Positions 8,428 to 19,819 of a DNA stretch of 64,000 bases are shown here, piece after piece. Position numbers and translations under genes: made by a program. This DNA comes from CAVVSD01 sp963757125 (GTDB lineage: Bacteria; Actinomycetota; Thermoleophilia; Solirubrobacterales; Solirubrobacteraceae): positions 1,240,001-1,304,000 of the forward strand of contig CAVWQP010000004.1 of assembly GCA_963757125.1 (NCBI GenBank), written 5' to 3'. Below the pieces are notes generated by a model that saw nothing but the letters and a program-made list of their open reading frames with translations, had not been told where the DNA came from and made no database searches. Every line of letters begins with the position of its first letter. The stretch's first letter is position 1.

Positions 8428-8949
8428 ATGGCGAACACGCAGAGCGAGCTCAAGGACCTCCAGCGTCCGCTGAAGGCCGGCTACCGCGAGGAGCCGGGGA
8501 CCGCGCGGATCACGCTGACCGCGAAGGGCGGGGAGGGCGACACCGGCGTCGCGTCCTGCTCCGTCGACCTCGGCCGCGCGATCTACGCGGCCGAGGCCCA
8601 CGTCGGCGTCGGGGGCGCCGGCACGGCCGCCTGCTCGGGCGACCTGCTGCTCGGCGCCCTGGCCGCGTGCGCCCAGCTCACGTGCCAGATGGTCGCGACC
8701 GCGATGGGGCTCGACGTCCGCTCGGTGAACGTCACCGTGGACGGCGACCTCGACCTCCGCGGGACGCTCGGCCTCGACCGCGAGGTCGGCGCGGGGTTCG
8801 ACGCGATCCGGCTGAAGTTCGCGGTCGACGCGCCCGACGTCAGCGACGAGGACCTCGCGTCGCTGTTCGAGAAGACCGAGCGCTACTGCACCGTGCTGCA
8901 GACGATGACCACCCCGCCGCCCATCGCGTCGGAACTCGTACGTGCGTAG
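8428..8949 (+). CDS. OsmC family protein
   Basis: 173 residues. The OsmC/Ohr fold is recognised from ACSGDLLLGALAACAQLTCQ, which contains the conserved Cys, and from the late Cys in TERYCTVLQTM. The paired cysteines reduce organic or fatty-acid hydroperoxides in this family. It follows the aldehyde dehydrogenase by one base and precedes a MarR regulator by 21 bases. OsmC/Ohr beside MarR/OhrR is a recurrent thiol-peroxidase arrangement, but the MarR protein here was not checked for the redox-sensing cysteine layout. Confidence 0.85.
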   Translation: MANTQSELKDLQRPLKAGYREEPGTARITLTAKGGEGDTGVASCSVDLGRAIYAAEAHVGVGGAGTAACSGDLLLGALAACAQLTCQMVATAMGLDVRSVNVTVDGDLDLRGTLGLDREVGAGFDAIRLKFAVDAPDVSDEDLASLFEKTERYCTVLQTMTTPPPIASELVRA

Positions 8950-8970
8950 GGCTACAATCGACACCTGAAC

Positions 8971-9351
8971 ATGGCAGCGCCGACGGACATCGATCTCGCC
9001 GACGCCTGGTCCGAGACGCTCAGGCGCCACGCACGCATCTCGTGTGCGCTGGAGCGTGAGCTCCAGACCGCGCACGGGCTCGGCGTGAGCGAGTTCGAGG
9101 TCCTCGAGTGGCTCGCGATGCACGGCAAGGACGACTGCCGCATGCAGGAGCTGTCCGAGGGCGTGCACCTGAGCCAGAGCGCGCTGTCGCGGCTCGTCGG
9201 CCGTCTGGAGACCGACGGCCTCGTGTTCCGCAGGCTCTGCCAGGCGGATCGTCGCGGCATCTACGCCTGCATCACGGACGAGGGGCGCAGCCGCTACGAG
9301 GCGGCGCGCCCGACGCAGCGGGCCGTGCTCGCCGCTACGTGGGACGGGTGA
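8971..9351 (+). CDS. MarR family transcriptional regulator
   Basis: 126 residues. A winged helix is visible: MQELSEGVHLSQSALSRLVG is the recognition region, followed by LETDGLVFRR and the wing CQADRRGIYACITDEG. Cysteines occur at CALERE, DDCRM, LCQAD and YACI, so a redox-responsive OhrR-like regulator of the neighbouring osmC gene is plausible but unproven. A TACAAT hexamer at 8953-8958 is a good -10 candidate, so it may be transcribed from its own promoter. Its 3' end overlaps the convergent gene by 17 bases. Confidence 0.85.
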   Translation: MAAPTDIDLADAWSETLRRHARISCALERELQTAHGLGVSEFEVLEWLAMHGKDDCRMQELSEGVHLSQSALSRLVGRLETDGLVFRRLCQADRRGIYACITDEGRSRYEAARPTQRAVLAATWDG

Positions 9352-9682
9352 GCTCGACGGCGCGCCGCGCCTCGCGCTCGAACTCGTTCCCCCGGTAGCC
9401 CTGCCGCAGGTAGCTCAGCCAGAAGAACGGCCGGTGCTGCAGCTGCCACACGTGGCACAGCTCGTGGGTGACGAGGTCCTCGGTCACCTCGTCGAGAGGC
9501 ACGCGCACGAGGATGAACGGGCCCAGCTCGTAGCCGTGGAACCGGCGTAGCCCGGGCACCGCGAAGAACCACGGCGCGTGGACGATGCGCACGCGCCCCG
9601 TCCGCACCGGCCGCGGGTAGAAGTCGAGCGTCGCCAGGCGCGCCGCCGCGGCACGGAGGAGCTCGGCCTCGCGGTCGTCCAC
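9335..9682 (-). CDS. Small metallopeptidase-like protein with HELCH motif
   Basis: About 115 residues from the GTG at 9682; a TTG at 9751 would add 23 residues but would overlap the start of the divergent gene. The only motif is THELCHVWQLQHRPFFWLS, a zinc-binding HExxH signature, followed by GNEFEREAR with a Glu that could be the third ligand. This resembles small DUF4157/SprT-like domains found as single-domain proteins in actinobacteria. No signal peptide. Substrate unknown. Confidence 0.6.
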   Translation of the reverse strand: MDDREAELLRAAAARLATLDFYPRPVRTGRVRIVHAPWFFAVPGLRRFHGYELGPFILVRVPLDEVTEDLVTHELCHVWQLQHRPFFWLSYLRQGYRGNEFEREARRAVELTRPT

Positions 9683-9738
9683 CGCCGCACCGTAGTCGTT
9701 TACGGTGTACGGCGGACGCCGCTCGGGAGGAGAGACCC

Positions 9739-10938
9739 ATGTACACCGCAACGCGGGACCTGATGCTGCCCACGACCGTGACGGGCTCCTGGCCGAGGCC
9801 GTCCTGGTACACGCTCGGGCTGTCCGGCAGGCCGCTCTCCAGCGGGATGAACGACGTCGCGTTCCGCGAGCAGTTCACGGATGCGCTCGACACGGTGATC
9901 AGCGATCAGGAGCGCGCCGGGCTCGACATCCTCACGAACGGCGACTACCACCAGGACCCCGACCTGGGTGGGCGCTCGTGGGTGCTCTACCCCGTGGAAC
10001 GGCTTGCGGGGATGTCGGCGCTCGACATCAGCGCCACCGACGAGTGGGCGTATCCGCCAGGGACGATCCTCAACGAGGTCATGGGCGGCTGGCGCTACCC
10101 GGTGGTCGAGGGCGAGCTCGGCGAGGGCGTGCCGCTCGAGTACGCCAAGGTCTGGCGCCTCGCCCAGCAGCGCACGGACCGGCCGGTGAAGATCGGGACG
10201 GTGTCGGCGCAGGTCGCGGTGAGCTGCACGCCGCTGCAGACCGACCACTACAAGGGCGACAAGCACCAGGCCATGTGGGACATGGCGACGGCGTTCAACA
10301 AGGAGCTGCGCGCCCTCGCCGCGGCGGGCTGCAAGGTCATCCAGATCGAGGAGCCGATGCTCCACCTCGCCGCCACGGCCGGCGACCGGGGCGAGGTCGA
10401 CTTCCTCGTCGACGCGTTCAACCACGAGATCTCGGGTCTCGAGGACGTCGAGGTCTGGATCCACACCTGCTGGGGCAACCCGAACATGCAGAAGGTGACG
10501 GAGGACACGTCGTACGCGGACGCCGTCGAGCTCTACATGGAGCGCGCCCACGGCGACGTGTGGACGCTCGAGTTCAAGGACAACGACCCGCTCGCCACCG
10601 CGAAGCTCTTCGACCGCTACGACGGCAAGCTGCCCAAGAAGGTCGCCCTCGGCATGGTCAGCCACCGCACGCTGCAGGTCGAGTCGCCCGACGAGGTCGC
10701 CGCGGACGTCCGCCTGGCGCTGGAGCACATGGACCCCGAGCATCTCGTGCTGTCGTCGAACTGCGGCTTCGGCCGCCAGGGGTTCAACCGGCTCGTCGCC
10801 TTCTACAAGTCGACGTCGCTCGCGCAGGGCGCGAACATCGTCCGCCGGGAGCTGGGCCTGCCCGAGACGCACGTGCGCGCCGCCGACCCCGAGCTGCAGA
10901 CCGACGTGCCCGCTCGCGTCAGCGCGCCGCTCGCGTGA
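9739..10938 (+). CDS. Cobalamin-independent methionine synthase family protein
   Basis: 399 residues, about half of full MetE, corresponding to the C-terminal catalytic barrel. It begins PTTVTGSWPRPSW, has VIQIEEPMLH in the middle, and shows zinc-ligand segments WIHTCWGN and VLSSNCGFGRQG. Full MetE transfers a methyl group from methyltetrahydrofolate to homocysteine; short forms such as this often use other methyl donors or act on other thiols, so the reaction is open. A strong GGAGGAGA ribosome binding site lies at 9727-9734. The 3' end overlaps the convergent GntR gene by 20 bases. Confidence 0.82.
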   Translation: MYTATRDLMLPTTVTGSWPRPSWYTLGLSGRPLSSGMNDVAFREQFTDALDTVISDQERAGLDILTNGDYHQDPDLGGRSWVLYPVERLAGMSALDISATDEWAYPPGTILNEVMGGWRYPVVEGELGEGVPLEYAKVWRLAQQRTDRPVKIGTVSAQVAVSCTPLQTDHYKGDKHQAMWDMATAFNKELRALAAAGCKVIQIEEPMLHLAATAGDRGEVDFLVDAFNHEISGLEDVEVWIHTCWGNPNMQKVTEDTSYADAVELYMERAHGDVWTLEFKDNDPLATAKLFDRYDGKLPKKVALGMVSHRTLQVESPDEVAADVRLALEHMDPEHLVLSSNCGFGRQGFNRLVAFYKSTSLAQGANIVRRELGLPETHVRAADPELQTDVPARVSAPLA

Positions 10939-11653
10939 GCGTGTCGAGCACCTCGGGCAGGAGCGGGTCGCCGCCGCCGGCCTCCGCGATGCGCGCGCCG
11001 ATCGCGCGCACCGCGTCGCCGCCGATGCGCGCGGCCATCGGGCGGCCGACGTGGACGATCGCGACGCGCATGGCATCGTCGACGTCGCCCTCGACGCACG
11101 CCTCGTAGAGCTCGGCGTGATCGGCGAGCGTCGGGCCCTCGATGCGGTCCTGCGCGATCGCGAGCAGGAGGACGCGCATGCTCTGCGCGGCCAGCCGGCG
11201 GGTGAGCCGCAGGAGCTCGCGGTTGCCGCAGCCGGCCGCGAGCGCCTCGTGGAAGGCGGTGTGCGCCGGCTCGACGTGGGCGGGCGCGCGGCGGTCCTCG
11301 CCCCACGCGCGGCCGAGCGCCAGCCAGGCCGCCTCGACGTCGGCCCGCCAGGCCCAGTCGCGCCGGTGCAGCGACAGGCGCAGCGCGCGCGGCTCGAGGA
11401 GGAGCCGCAGCTCGTAGATGCTCGCGATCTCCTCCGGGGAGAGCCCGGCGACCGTCGCGCCGCGCTGGGGCGTGAGGTCGACGAGGCCGGTGTGCGCGAG
11501 CGACCGGACCGCCTCGCGCAGCGGCGTCGGGCTGAGGTGCCACGCCGCCGCGAGCTGCTCGATGCGGATGCGCTCGCCGGGCTCCAGCTCACCGGTCAGG
11601 ATCGCGGTGCGAAGCCGATGCTCCGCCCAGTCCGCTCGCGTCGTCGCAGCCAC
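10919..11653 (-). CDS. GntR family transcriptional regulator (FCD domain)
   Basis: 244 residues from GTG 11653. The N-terminal winged helix shows LRTAILTGELEPGERI, LSPTPLREAVRSLAHTGLV and TPQRGATVAGLS. The C-terminal all-helical FCD ligand domain contains ELRLLLEPRALR, HTAFHEALAAGC and LADHAELYEACVEGD, with the Asp/His pattern used for metal and carboxylate ligands. It is transcribed away from the glycolate oxidase operon, and a paired ATCTATAG site lies between them. It is therefore most likely the local repressor responding to glycolate or a related acid, like E. coli GlcC/LldR. The regulatory link is inference from position. Confidence 0.88.
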   Translation of the reverse strand: MAATTRADWAEHRLRTAILTGELEPGERIRIEQLAAAWHLSPTPLREAVRSLAHTGLVDLTPQRGATVAGLSPEEIASIYELRLLLEPRALRLSLHRRDWAWRADVEAAWLALGRAWGEDRRAPAHVEPAHTAFHEALAAGCGNRELLRLTRRLAAQSMRVLLLAIAQDRIEGPTLADHAELYEACVEGDVDDAMRVAIVHVGRPMAARIGGDAVRAIGARIAEAGGGDPLLPEVLDTLTRAAR

Positions 11654-11654
11654 G

Positions 11655-11681
11655 ATCTATAGGTTCGCACAGAATCTATAG
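11655..11681. promoter_or_regulatory. Paired ATCTATAG operator for GntR regulator
   Basis: ATCTATAG occurs at 11655-11662 and again at 11674-11681, 19 bases apart, in an AT-rich island within very GC-rich DNA. The CTATAG core is itself palindromic, so the two copies also form an inverted repeat. The position, two bases upstream of the GntR start and in front of the glc operon, fits an autoregulatory operator. The second copy may also act as a -10 box. Confidence 0.6.
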
Positions 11682-11720
11682 AGTGCCCACCATGCTCGCC
11701 CTCGGGGTAGAGATCAACTC

Positions 11721-13227
11721 GTGACCACGCATCCCCAGCTCGGCGACCGCGCCGACCTCGCCACCCGGCTCCGGTGAGGCGGGGCACGCCCTCGTGCGGC
11801 GGCTGCGGGGGATCGTCGGCGACGAGCACGTCGTCGACCACCCGCACCAGCTCAGGACCTACGAGTCCGACGGGCTGCTGCAGTACCACGTGCGCCCGCA
11901 GGCGGTCGTCCTGCCGGCCTCCACCCAGGAGGTCGCCGACGTCGTCCGCGCGTGCCACGAGCACGAGGTGCCGTGGGTCGCACGCGGCAGCGGGTCCGGG
12001 CTCTCCGGCGGCGCACTGCCGGTGGAGGACGGGATCCTCGTCTCGCTCACGCGGATGAACCGCATCCTCGACGTGGACCTCGAGAACCAGCGCGTCGTCT
12101 GCCAGCCGGGCGTCACGAACATCGCGATCTCCGACGCGGTCGGGCCGGCGTTCTTCTACCCGCCGGATCCGTCGAGCCAGATCGTCTGCTCGATCGGCGG
12201 CAACGTCGCCGAGAACTCCGGCGGCGCGCACTGCTTCAAGTACGGGTTCACGACGAACTACGTGTGCGGGCTCGAGATCGTCCTGCACGACGGGACGATC
12301 GTGCGGCTCGGCGGCAAGGAGCTCGCCCAGCCCGGCTACGACGTCATCGGCGCGTTCGTCGGCTCGGAGGGCACGCTCGGCGTCACGACCGAGATCACCG
12401 TGCGGATCATCCCGTCGCCCGAGGCCGTCCGCACGCTCGTCGCGTTCTTCCCGACGCCCCGCGCCGCGGGCGAGGTCGTCTCCGAGGTCGTCACCGGCGG
12501 CGTCGTCCCGGCGGCCATCGAGATGATGGACAACCTCACGATCCGGGCAAGCGAGGCGATGGCGGGAGCGGGCTGGCCGACCGACGTCGGTGCGGCCCTC
12601 GTCATCGAGCTCGACGGCGCGGAGAGCGAGTGCGACACGCAGTTCGAGCAGGTGCAGGCGATCTGCGCCTCGCACGACGCCCTGAAGGTGCTGGTCGCCG
12701 GGTCGGCCGACGAGCGCGCGCTCATCTGGCGGATGCGCAAGGCCGCGTTCCCCGCGATGGGCCGGCTGCACCCGAGCTACTACGTCCAGGACGGCGTCAT
12801 CCCCCGCACGAAGCTGCCCGAGGTCCTCGACCGCATCGAGGAGCTCGCCGAGCAGTACGGGCTCCCGGTCGGCAACGTCTTCCACGCCGGCGACGGGAAC
12901 CTGCACCCGCTCGTCTGCTACGACGCCAAGAAGGAGGGCGACGCGGAGCGGGCGGAGGAGCTCGCGGGCGAGATCATCGTCGCGTGCGTCGAGGCGGGCG
13001 GCTCGATCACGGGCGAGCACGGCGTCGGCGTCGACAAGAAGCGCTACATGCCGAAGATGTTCTCCGAGGCCGACCTCGAGGCGTTCCAGAAGCTGCGCTG
13101 CGCGTTCGACCCGACCGGCCGGACGAACCCGGGCAAGGTCATGCCGACGCCGCGGCTGTGCGGCGAGGTGCCGGGGCCGTACAAGGAGCATCCGCTCGAG
13201 CGCGAGGGCCTGGCGGAACGCTTCTGA
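11721..13227 (+). CDS. glcD: Glycolate oxidase subunit GlcD (FAD-linked), probable frame break near 11772
   Basis: The unbroken frame begins at GTG 11794 and gives 477 residues: PP-loop FAD-binding domain (VARGSGSGLSGGALP, IGGNVAENSGGAHCFKYG, VGSEGTLGVTTEITV) and a C-terminal cap ending GNVFHAGDGNLHP and TGEHGVGVDKK. Homologues start about 25 residues earlier. Those residues are present in another frame from GTG 11721 (VTTHPQLGDRADLATRLR), and deleting one base near 11772 joins them as LGEAGHALVRRL. I therefore extend the gene to 11721. A TAGAGA box seven bases before 11721 fits a leaderless start. The enzyme oxidises glycolate to glyoxylate with GlcE and GlcF. Confidence 0.85.
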
Positions 13228-14378
13228 TGTCCGTCGCCTCCACCGCCGACCCGTCGACGGCCGCCGAGGCGGCCGAGGCCCTGCGCGCCGCCGCCGTCTC
13301 CGGCCAGCGCGTGCGCATCGCCGGCAACGGCTCCAAGCTCGGCTGGGGCAACCCGATCGCGCCGCCCGACGTCGAGCTGCGCACGACGAGCATGGCCCGC
13401 GTCGTCGCGCACAACGAGGGCGACTTCACGGCGATCGTCGAGCCGGGCCTGCCGTTCGCGACGCTGCAGTCCGAGCTCGCCGCCAAGGGCCAGATGCTCG
13501 CGATCGACCCGCCCGCCGGCGAGGCGACGGTCGGCGGCGTCTTCGCCACCTCGGACTCCGGGCCGCTGCGCCACCGCTACCACGCGCCGCGCGACCTCAT
13601 CATCGGCGTGCAGCTCGCGCTCGCGGACGGCAGCGTCGCGCGGGCGGGCGGGACGGTCATCAAGAACGTCGCCGGCTACGACCTCGCCAAGCTCTTCACC
13701 GGCTCGTTCGGCACGCTCGGGCTCATGGCGGAGATCGCGGTCCGCCTGCACCCGCTGCCGCAGGGCACGGCGACGGCCGTCGGGCGCAGCGACGATCCGG
13801 CGAAGCTCGCGGCCGGCGCCGCCGCGTGCGCGCGCGAACCGCTGGAGGCCGACGCGTTCGACGTGGGGTGGGACGCGGAGGGCGGCGCGATCCTCGTGCG
13901 GCTGTCCGGCGAGACGGCATCGGCGCGCGTCGCCAAGACGCTGCCGCTGCTGGCCGACGCCGGGCTCGTCACCTCCGTGGAGGACGACGACGACGCGATC
14001 TGGGCCCGCCAGCGCGAGGGCCAGCGCTCGCCCGACGGCGTCGTGGTCGGCGTCGCGACCGGCCCCGCATCGCTGCGGCTCGTCCTCGAGGCGGCGCAGG
14101 CGGCGGGCGCCACGCTCGTCGGCCGGGCCGCGCTCGGCCTGGCCTGGCTGCGCCTCGACGGCCTGTCCGACGACGATGCGATCGCCCGCGTCACCGAGCT
14201 GCGCGAGAAGCTGGCGCCCGCCTCGGTCACCGTCACCGACGCTCCTTCGGCCGTCCGCGAGGCCGTCGATCCCTGGGGACCGGTCGACCCGGCCCGCCTC
14301 GCGCTCATGCGCAGCGTGAAGGCCCGCTTCGACCCGACCTCGTGCTGCGCGCCGGGACTGTTCGTTGGAGGACTCTGA
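13227..14378 (+). CDS. glcE: Glycolate oxidase subunit GlcE (FAD-binding)
   Basis: 383 residues. The start ATG at 13227 shares one base with the glcD stop (TGATG). It has a short FAD-binding domain with RIAGNGSKLGWGNP, TVGGVFATSDSGPLRHRY and the GGTVIKNVAGYDLAKLFTGS segment diagnostic of GlcE, ending in KARFDPTSCCAPG. It lacks the long C-terminal cap of GlcD, as expected. It is the second flavin subunit of the membrane-associated glycolate dehydrogenase. The next gene follows without a gap. Confidence 0.92.
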   Translation: MSVASTADPSTAAEAAEALRAAAVSGQRVRIAGNGSKLGWGNPIAPPDVELRTTSMARVVAHNEGDFTAIVEPGLPFATLQSELAAKGQMLAIDPPAGEATVGGVFATSDSGPLRHRYHAPRDLIIGVQLALADGSVARAGGTVIKNVAGYDLAKLFTGSFGTLGLMAEIAVRLHPLPQGTATAVGRSDDPAKLAAGAAACAREPLEADAFDVGWDAEGGAILVRLSGETASARVAKTLPLLADAGLVTSVEDDDDAIWARQREGQRSPDGVVVGVATGPASLRLVLEAAQAAGATLVGRAALGLAWLRLDGLSDDDAIARVTELREKLAPASVTVTDAPSAVREAVDPWGPVDPARLALMRSVKARFDPTSCCAPGLFVGGL

Positions 14379-15655
14379 ATGACCACCATGTGGGACGACC
14401 GCAAGGCGCCCGAGCCCGACCTCATCGCCGACTGCGTGCACTGCGGGTTCTGCCTGCCCACGTGCCCGACCTACCAGCTGTGGGGCGAGGAGATGGACTC
14501 CCCGCGCGGGCGGATCCAGCTCATGGACCTCGGCCACGAGGAGGGCACCTCGCTCTCCGACGAGGTCGTCCTGCACCTCGACAACTGCCTCGGCTGCATG
14601 GCGTGCGTCACCGCGTGCCCGTCGGGTGTGCAGTACGGCAAGCTCATCGAGGACGCCCGCCAGCAGGTCGAGCGCCAGGTCACGCGCCCGCGCCTCGAGC
14701 GCTGGTACCGGCGGCTCATCTTCGAGCTCTTCCCGCACCCCGGCCGCCTGCGGGCGCTCGCGCCGATGCTCGTCGCGCAGCGCCGGCTGGGCCTGACGAA
14801 GTACGCCGCGAAGGTGCCGAAGGTCGGCACGCTCGCGGGGCTCGCGCCCGAGGTCACGATCCGGCAGGCGCTGAGGGTCCTCCCGAAGGTCACGAAGGCG
14901 AAGGGCGAGAAGCGCGCGACCGTCGGCTTCCTGCAGGGCTGCGTCCAGCGGGTGTTCTTCGGCGACGTCAACCAGGCGACGCTCGACGTGCTCGCCGCGG
15001 AGGGCTTCGAGGTCCACGCGCTGCGCGAGCCGCGCTGCTGCGGCGCGCTGCAGCTGCACTCGGGCGAGGACGCCGCGGCGATGGAGCTCGCGAAGGCGAC
15101 GATCACGGCCTTCGAGCCCTTCGACGTCGTCGTCACGAACGCCGCCGGCTGCGGCTCGGCGATGAAGGACTACGCGCACGCGCTGCGCCAGGAGCCGGGC
15201 TGGGCCGAGCGCGCCGAGGCGTTCTCGAAGAAGGTCCGCGACATCTCCGAGGTGCTCACGGAGCACCCGCCGCGGGCGGAGCGCCACCCGGTCGGCCTGG
15301 ACCGCGTCGCCTACCACGACGCCTGCCACCTCGCCCACGCCCAGGGCATCCGCGCCCAGCCGCGCGCGCTGCTGCGCGCGATCCCCGGTCTCGAGGTCGT
15401 CGACCCCGCGGGCTGGGAGATCTGCTGCGGATCGGCCGGCGTGTACAACCTGCTGAACCCCGAGCCCGCACGGGAGCTGGGGCTGCGCAAGCTGGAGAAC
15501 CTGCGTGCGACCGGCGCGGAGGTGATCGTCGCGGCCAACCCCGGCTGCGCGCTGCAGATCAACTCCGTGGCCACCGAGCAGGGCGAGCCGCTGCGCATCC
15601 TGCACCCGATCGAGGTGCTCGCGGCATCCATCACCGAGAGGAGCCTGACCACATC

Positions 15656-15659
<4 letters not shown>
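14379..15659 (+). CDS. glcF: Glycolate oxidase iron-sulfur subunit GlcF
   Basis: 426 residues. Two 4Fe-4S motifs near the N-terminus (CVHCGFCLPTCPTY and CLGCMACVTACPSG) are followed by two CCG domains (EPRCCGALQLHSG and EICCGSAGVYN), the standard GlcF/heterodisulfide-reductase-like layout. It passes electrons from the flavin subunits to the quinone pool. The ATG directly follows the glcE stop, and its own stop overlaps the malate synthase start (ATGA), so glcDEF and aceB are one translational unit. Confidence 0.94.
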
Positions 15660-17262
<1,603 letters not shown>

Positions 17263-17266
<4 letters not shown>

Positions 17267-18798
17267 CCGGGGCGGACGCCCTGCTGCGGACCGCCGCAGC
17301 AGCCGGTCTGGACATCTGCTTCGCCAACCCTGGCACGACCGAGCTGGACCTCGTGAAGGCCCTCGAGGGCTCCGGGGTCCGCCCGATCCTCGGGCTGTTC
17401 GAGGGAGTCTGCACGGGCGCCGCCGACGCCTACGGGCGCCTGGCCGGCAAGCCCGCGCTCGTCCTGCTGCACCTCGGGCCGGGGCTGGCGAACGGCCTCG
17501 CCAACCTCCACAACGCCGCCAAGGCCCGCACCCCGGTCGTCGCCATCGTGGGCGACCACGCGACGACGCACATCGGCAAGGGCGCGCCGCTGGAGGCAGA
17601 CGTCGAGGGCTTCGCGCGCCCGGTGTCGTGCTGGGTGCGGACGTCGCGCAGCGCCGACGCGCTGGCCGGTGACCTCGCCGACGCGATCGCCGCCGCGATG
17701 GGACCGCCCGGCGGCGTCGCCACGCTCATCGTGCCCGCGGACTGCGCGTGGGGGGATGCGGACGGCCTGGCCGACGCGCCGGCCCGCGTGGCGCCGGCGC
17801 GGGTCGACGACGACGCGATCGAGCGGGCGGCCGCCGCGCTGCCCGGCGGCGTGCTCCTCGTCGGCGGCGACGCCCTCGGCTCGGAGGCCGGCGTGACGGC
17901 GGCGGGGCGCATCGCCGCCGCGACGGGCTGCCGGCTCATGGGCGAGACGTTCCCCGCGCGGATGGAGCGCGGCGGCGGTCTGCCCGCGATCGGGCGCCTG
18001 GAGTACTTCCCCGAGCCGGCGACGGACTCGCTGCGCGACGCATCGGCGCTGGTCCTCGCCGGCGCGCCCGAGCCGATCGCGTTCTTCGCATATCCCGACC
18101 TCCCGAGCGAGATCACGCCGCCGCATGTCCCGGTCGTGGAGCTGAGCGCGCCGGGCCAGGACGGCGTCGATGCGCTCGAGCGCCTGGCCGAGCACCTCGG
18201 CGTCGCCGACGGCCCGCTGCCGGAGCCCGCCCCGCCCCCGTCCGCCCCCGAGCCCGGCCCGCTCACCACGACGTCGCTCGGCGCGGCGCTCGCGGCCGCG
18301 CAGCCGGAGGGCGCGATCATCGTCGACGAGGGCATCAGCTCGGGCGGCCCGTACTGGGCGGCGTCGCCCGGCGCGCCGCGCCACACCCTGCTCGCGCTGA
18401 CCGGCGGCGCGATCGGGCATGGGCCACCGACGGCGACCGGCGCGGCCGTCGCCTGTCCGGACCGGCCGGTGCTCTCGCTGCAGGCCGACGGCAGCGCCAT
18501 GTACACGCTGCAGTCGCTGTGGACGCAGGCCCGCGAGGGCCTCGACGTGACGACGATCATCATCGCGAACCGCGGCTACGAGATCCTGTCGATCGAGATG
18601 CAGCGCGCGGGGATCGAGGAGCCCGGCCCCGTCATCGCGCCCCTGACGGATCTCGGCTCGCCGACGCTGGACTGGGTCCAGCTCGCGGGCGGCATGGGCG
18701 TGCCGGCGGTCCGGGCGACGACCGCCGAGGAGCTGACCGCCGCGCTGGACCGCGCGCTCGCCGAGCCCGGGCCGCATCTCATCGAAGCGGTGCTGTAG
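17263..18798 (+). CDS. Thiamine-diphosphate enzyme, acetolactate synthase large subunit-like
   Basis: 511 residues from TTG 17263, whose TTGA overlaps the malate synthase stop; no other start is near. The N-terminal domain has DICFANPGTTELDLVKAL and the catalytic-Glu segment LFEGVCTGAADAYGR. The C-terminal ThDP motif is QADGSAMYTLQSLW...IIIANRGYEIL, with Ala replacing the first Gly of GDG. A Pro-rich linker lies near residue 325. It belongs to a benzoylformate decarboxylase/MdlC-like branch often labelled acetolactate synthase. Because it keeps the Glu that glyoxylate carboligase (Gcl) lacks, it is probably not Gcl. Substrate unknown; operon position suggests a 2-oxoacid of glycolate metabolism. 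Confidence 0.8.
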
Positions 18799-18852
18799 TC
18801 CGTTCGGATGGGTTAGCGTCCTACGCCAACTTGCAGAAACGGGTCGCCGCGT

Positions 18853-18887
18853 CGGCGGGCGGGCGCGTCCTGCGCGTCCGCCCGCCG
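18853..18887. terminator. Strong GC hairpin after the glc-aceB operon
   Basis: A 15-base arm at 18853-18867 pairs with 18873-18887 (one G-T wobble) around a five-base loop. It sits 55 bases after the last gene of the operon. There is no T-run, which is common for actinobacterial terminators. Confidence 0.65.
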
Positions 18888-18912
18888 AGGGCTGCGTTAC
18901 GCTCGCGCGGCG

Positions 18913-19819
18913 ATGAGCGCGGCGCGCAGCCCATTCGGGCCCGACGACGAGATCGGCATGCTGAACCTCGCGACGCAGGCGGGGATCCTGACCGAGGTCG
19001 ATCCGGGCAGGGTGTTCGACCTCGCCGTGGACTTCTTCACCGGCATGCCGTGCTTCACGGCGGGCGGCGATCCGCCGTTCACGCAGTGGATGTCCGCGAC
19101 GCCGAGCGGCATGGTCCTCGACGATCCGCTGGGCGTCGGCGAGGAAGCGGAACCGGCTGCTGTCGAGATCGGCCGACTGCATGTCGATGTTCCTGCACAC
19201 CGGGACCCACGTCGACGCGCTCAACCACATCGGGTACCGCGGCACGATCTTCAACGGCTTCACCGAGGCCGAGCACCTCGGCTCGCGCCACTGGCACCGC
19301 GCGGGCGTCGATCGCCATCCGCCCGTCATCACGCGTGGCGTGCTGCTGGACGTCGCCGCCCTCCACGGCGTCGACGAGCTGCCCCCGAGCCACTCGATCG
19401 GGCCGGCGGACCTCGAGGCGACGCTCGCGCGACAGGGGACCGAGCTGCGCAGGGGAGACGTCGTCCTCATCCGGACCGGCCGCATGCGCGCGTGGCCCGA
19501 CGCGGAGCGCTTCGTGCCCGACGAGCCGGGGCTCGACCTCGACGGCGCGCGGATGCTCGCGGAGCAGGGTGCCGTGCTCATCGGCGCCGACAACGTCGGC
19601 CTCGAGCGCCATCCCTCGCCCGACCCGGACAACTGGCAGCCGGTCCACGGGTTCCTCCTCGCGGAGGCCGGGATCCCGATCATGGAGATCGTCGACCTCG
19701 AGGAGCTCGGGGAGGCAGGCGTCCACGAGTTCGCCTTCATCGGGGCCTGCCTGAAGATCCGCGGCGCGACGGGCAGCCCGATCCGCCCGCTCGCGCTGCC
19801 GCTCAGGCGCCGTCCGTGA
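18913..19819 (+). CDS. Cyclase family protein (kynurenine formamidase-like), frame break near 19144
   Basis: The N-terminal part reads in one frame from ATG 18913 (GPDDEIGMLNLATQAGIL, VDFFTGMPCFTAGGDPPF) to about 19144. The remainder reads in the next frame to 19819 and holds the catalytic HTGTHVDALNHIGY metal-binding motif, RGVLLDVAALHG and GADNVGLE. Removing one G in GAGGAAG near 19144 joins the halves as GVGEKRNRLLSRSADCMSMF. The family hydrolyses cyclic or formyl amides (kynurenine formamidase, cyclic imide hydrolase) with a His/Asp-bound metal. A TACGCT box ends nine bases before the start. It runs convergently toward the hydantoinase operon. Confidence 0.75.

Noticed and set aside
13044..15605. 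An 853-codon minus-strand frame opposite glcD-glcE-glcF
   Set aside because: Shadow of three well-supported genes with no recognisable motif.
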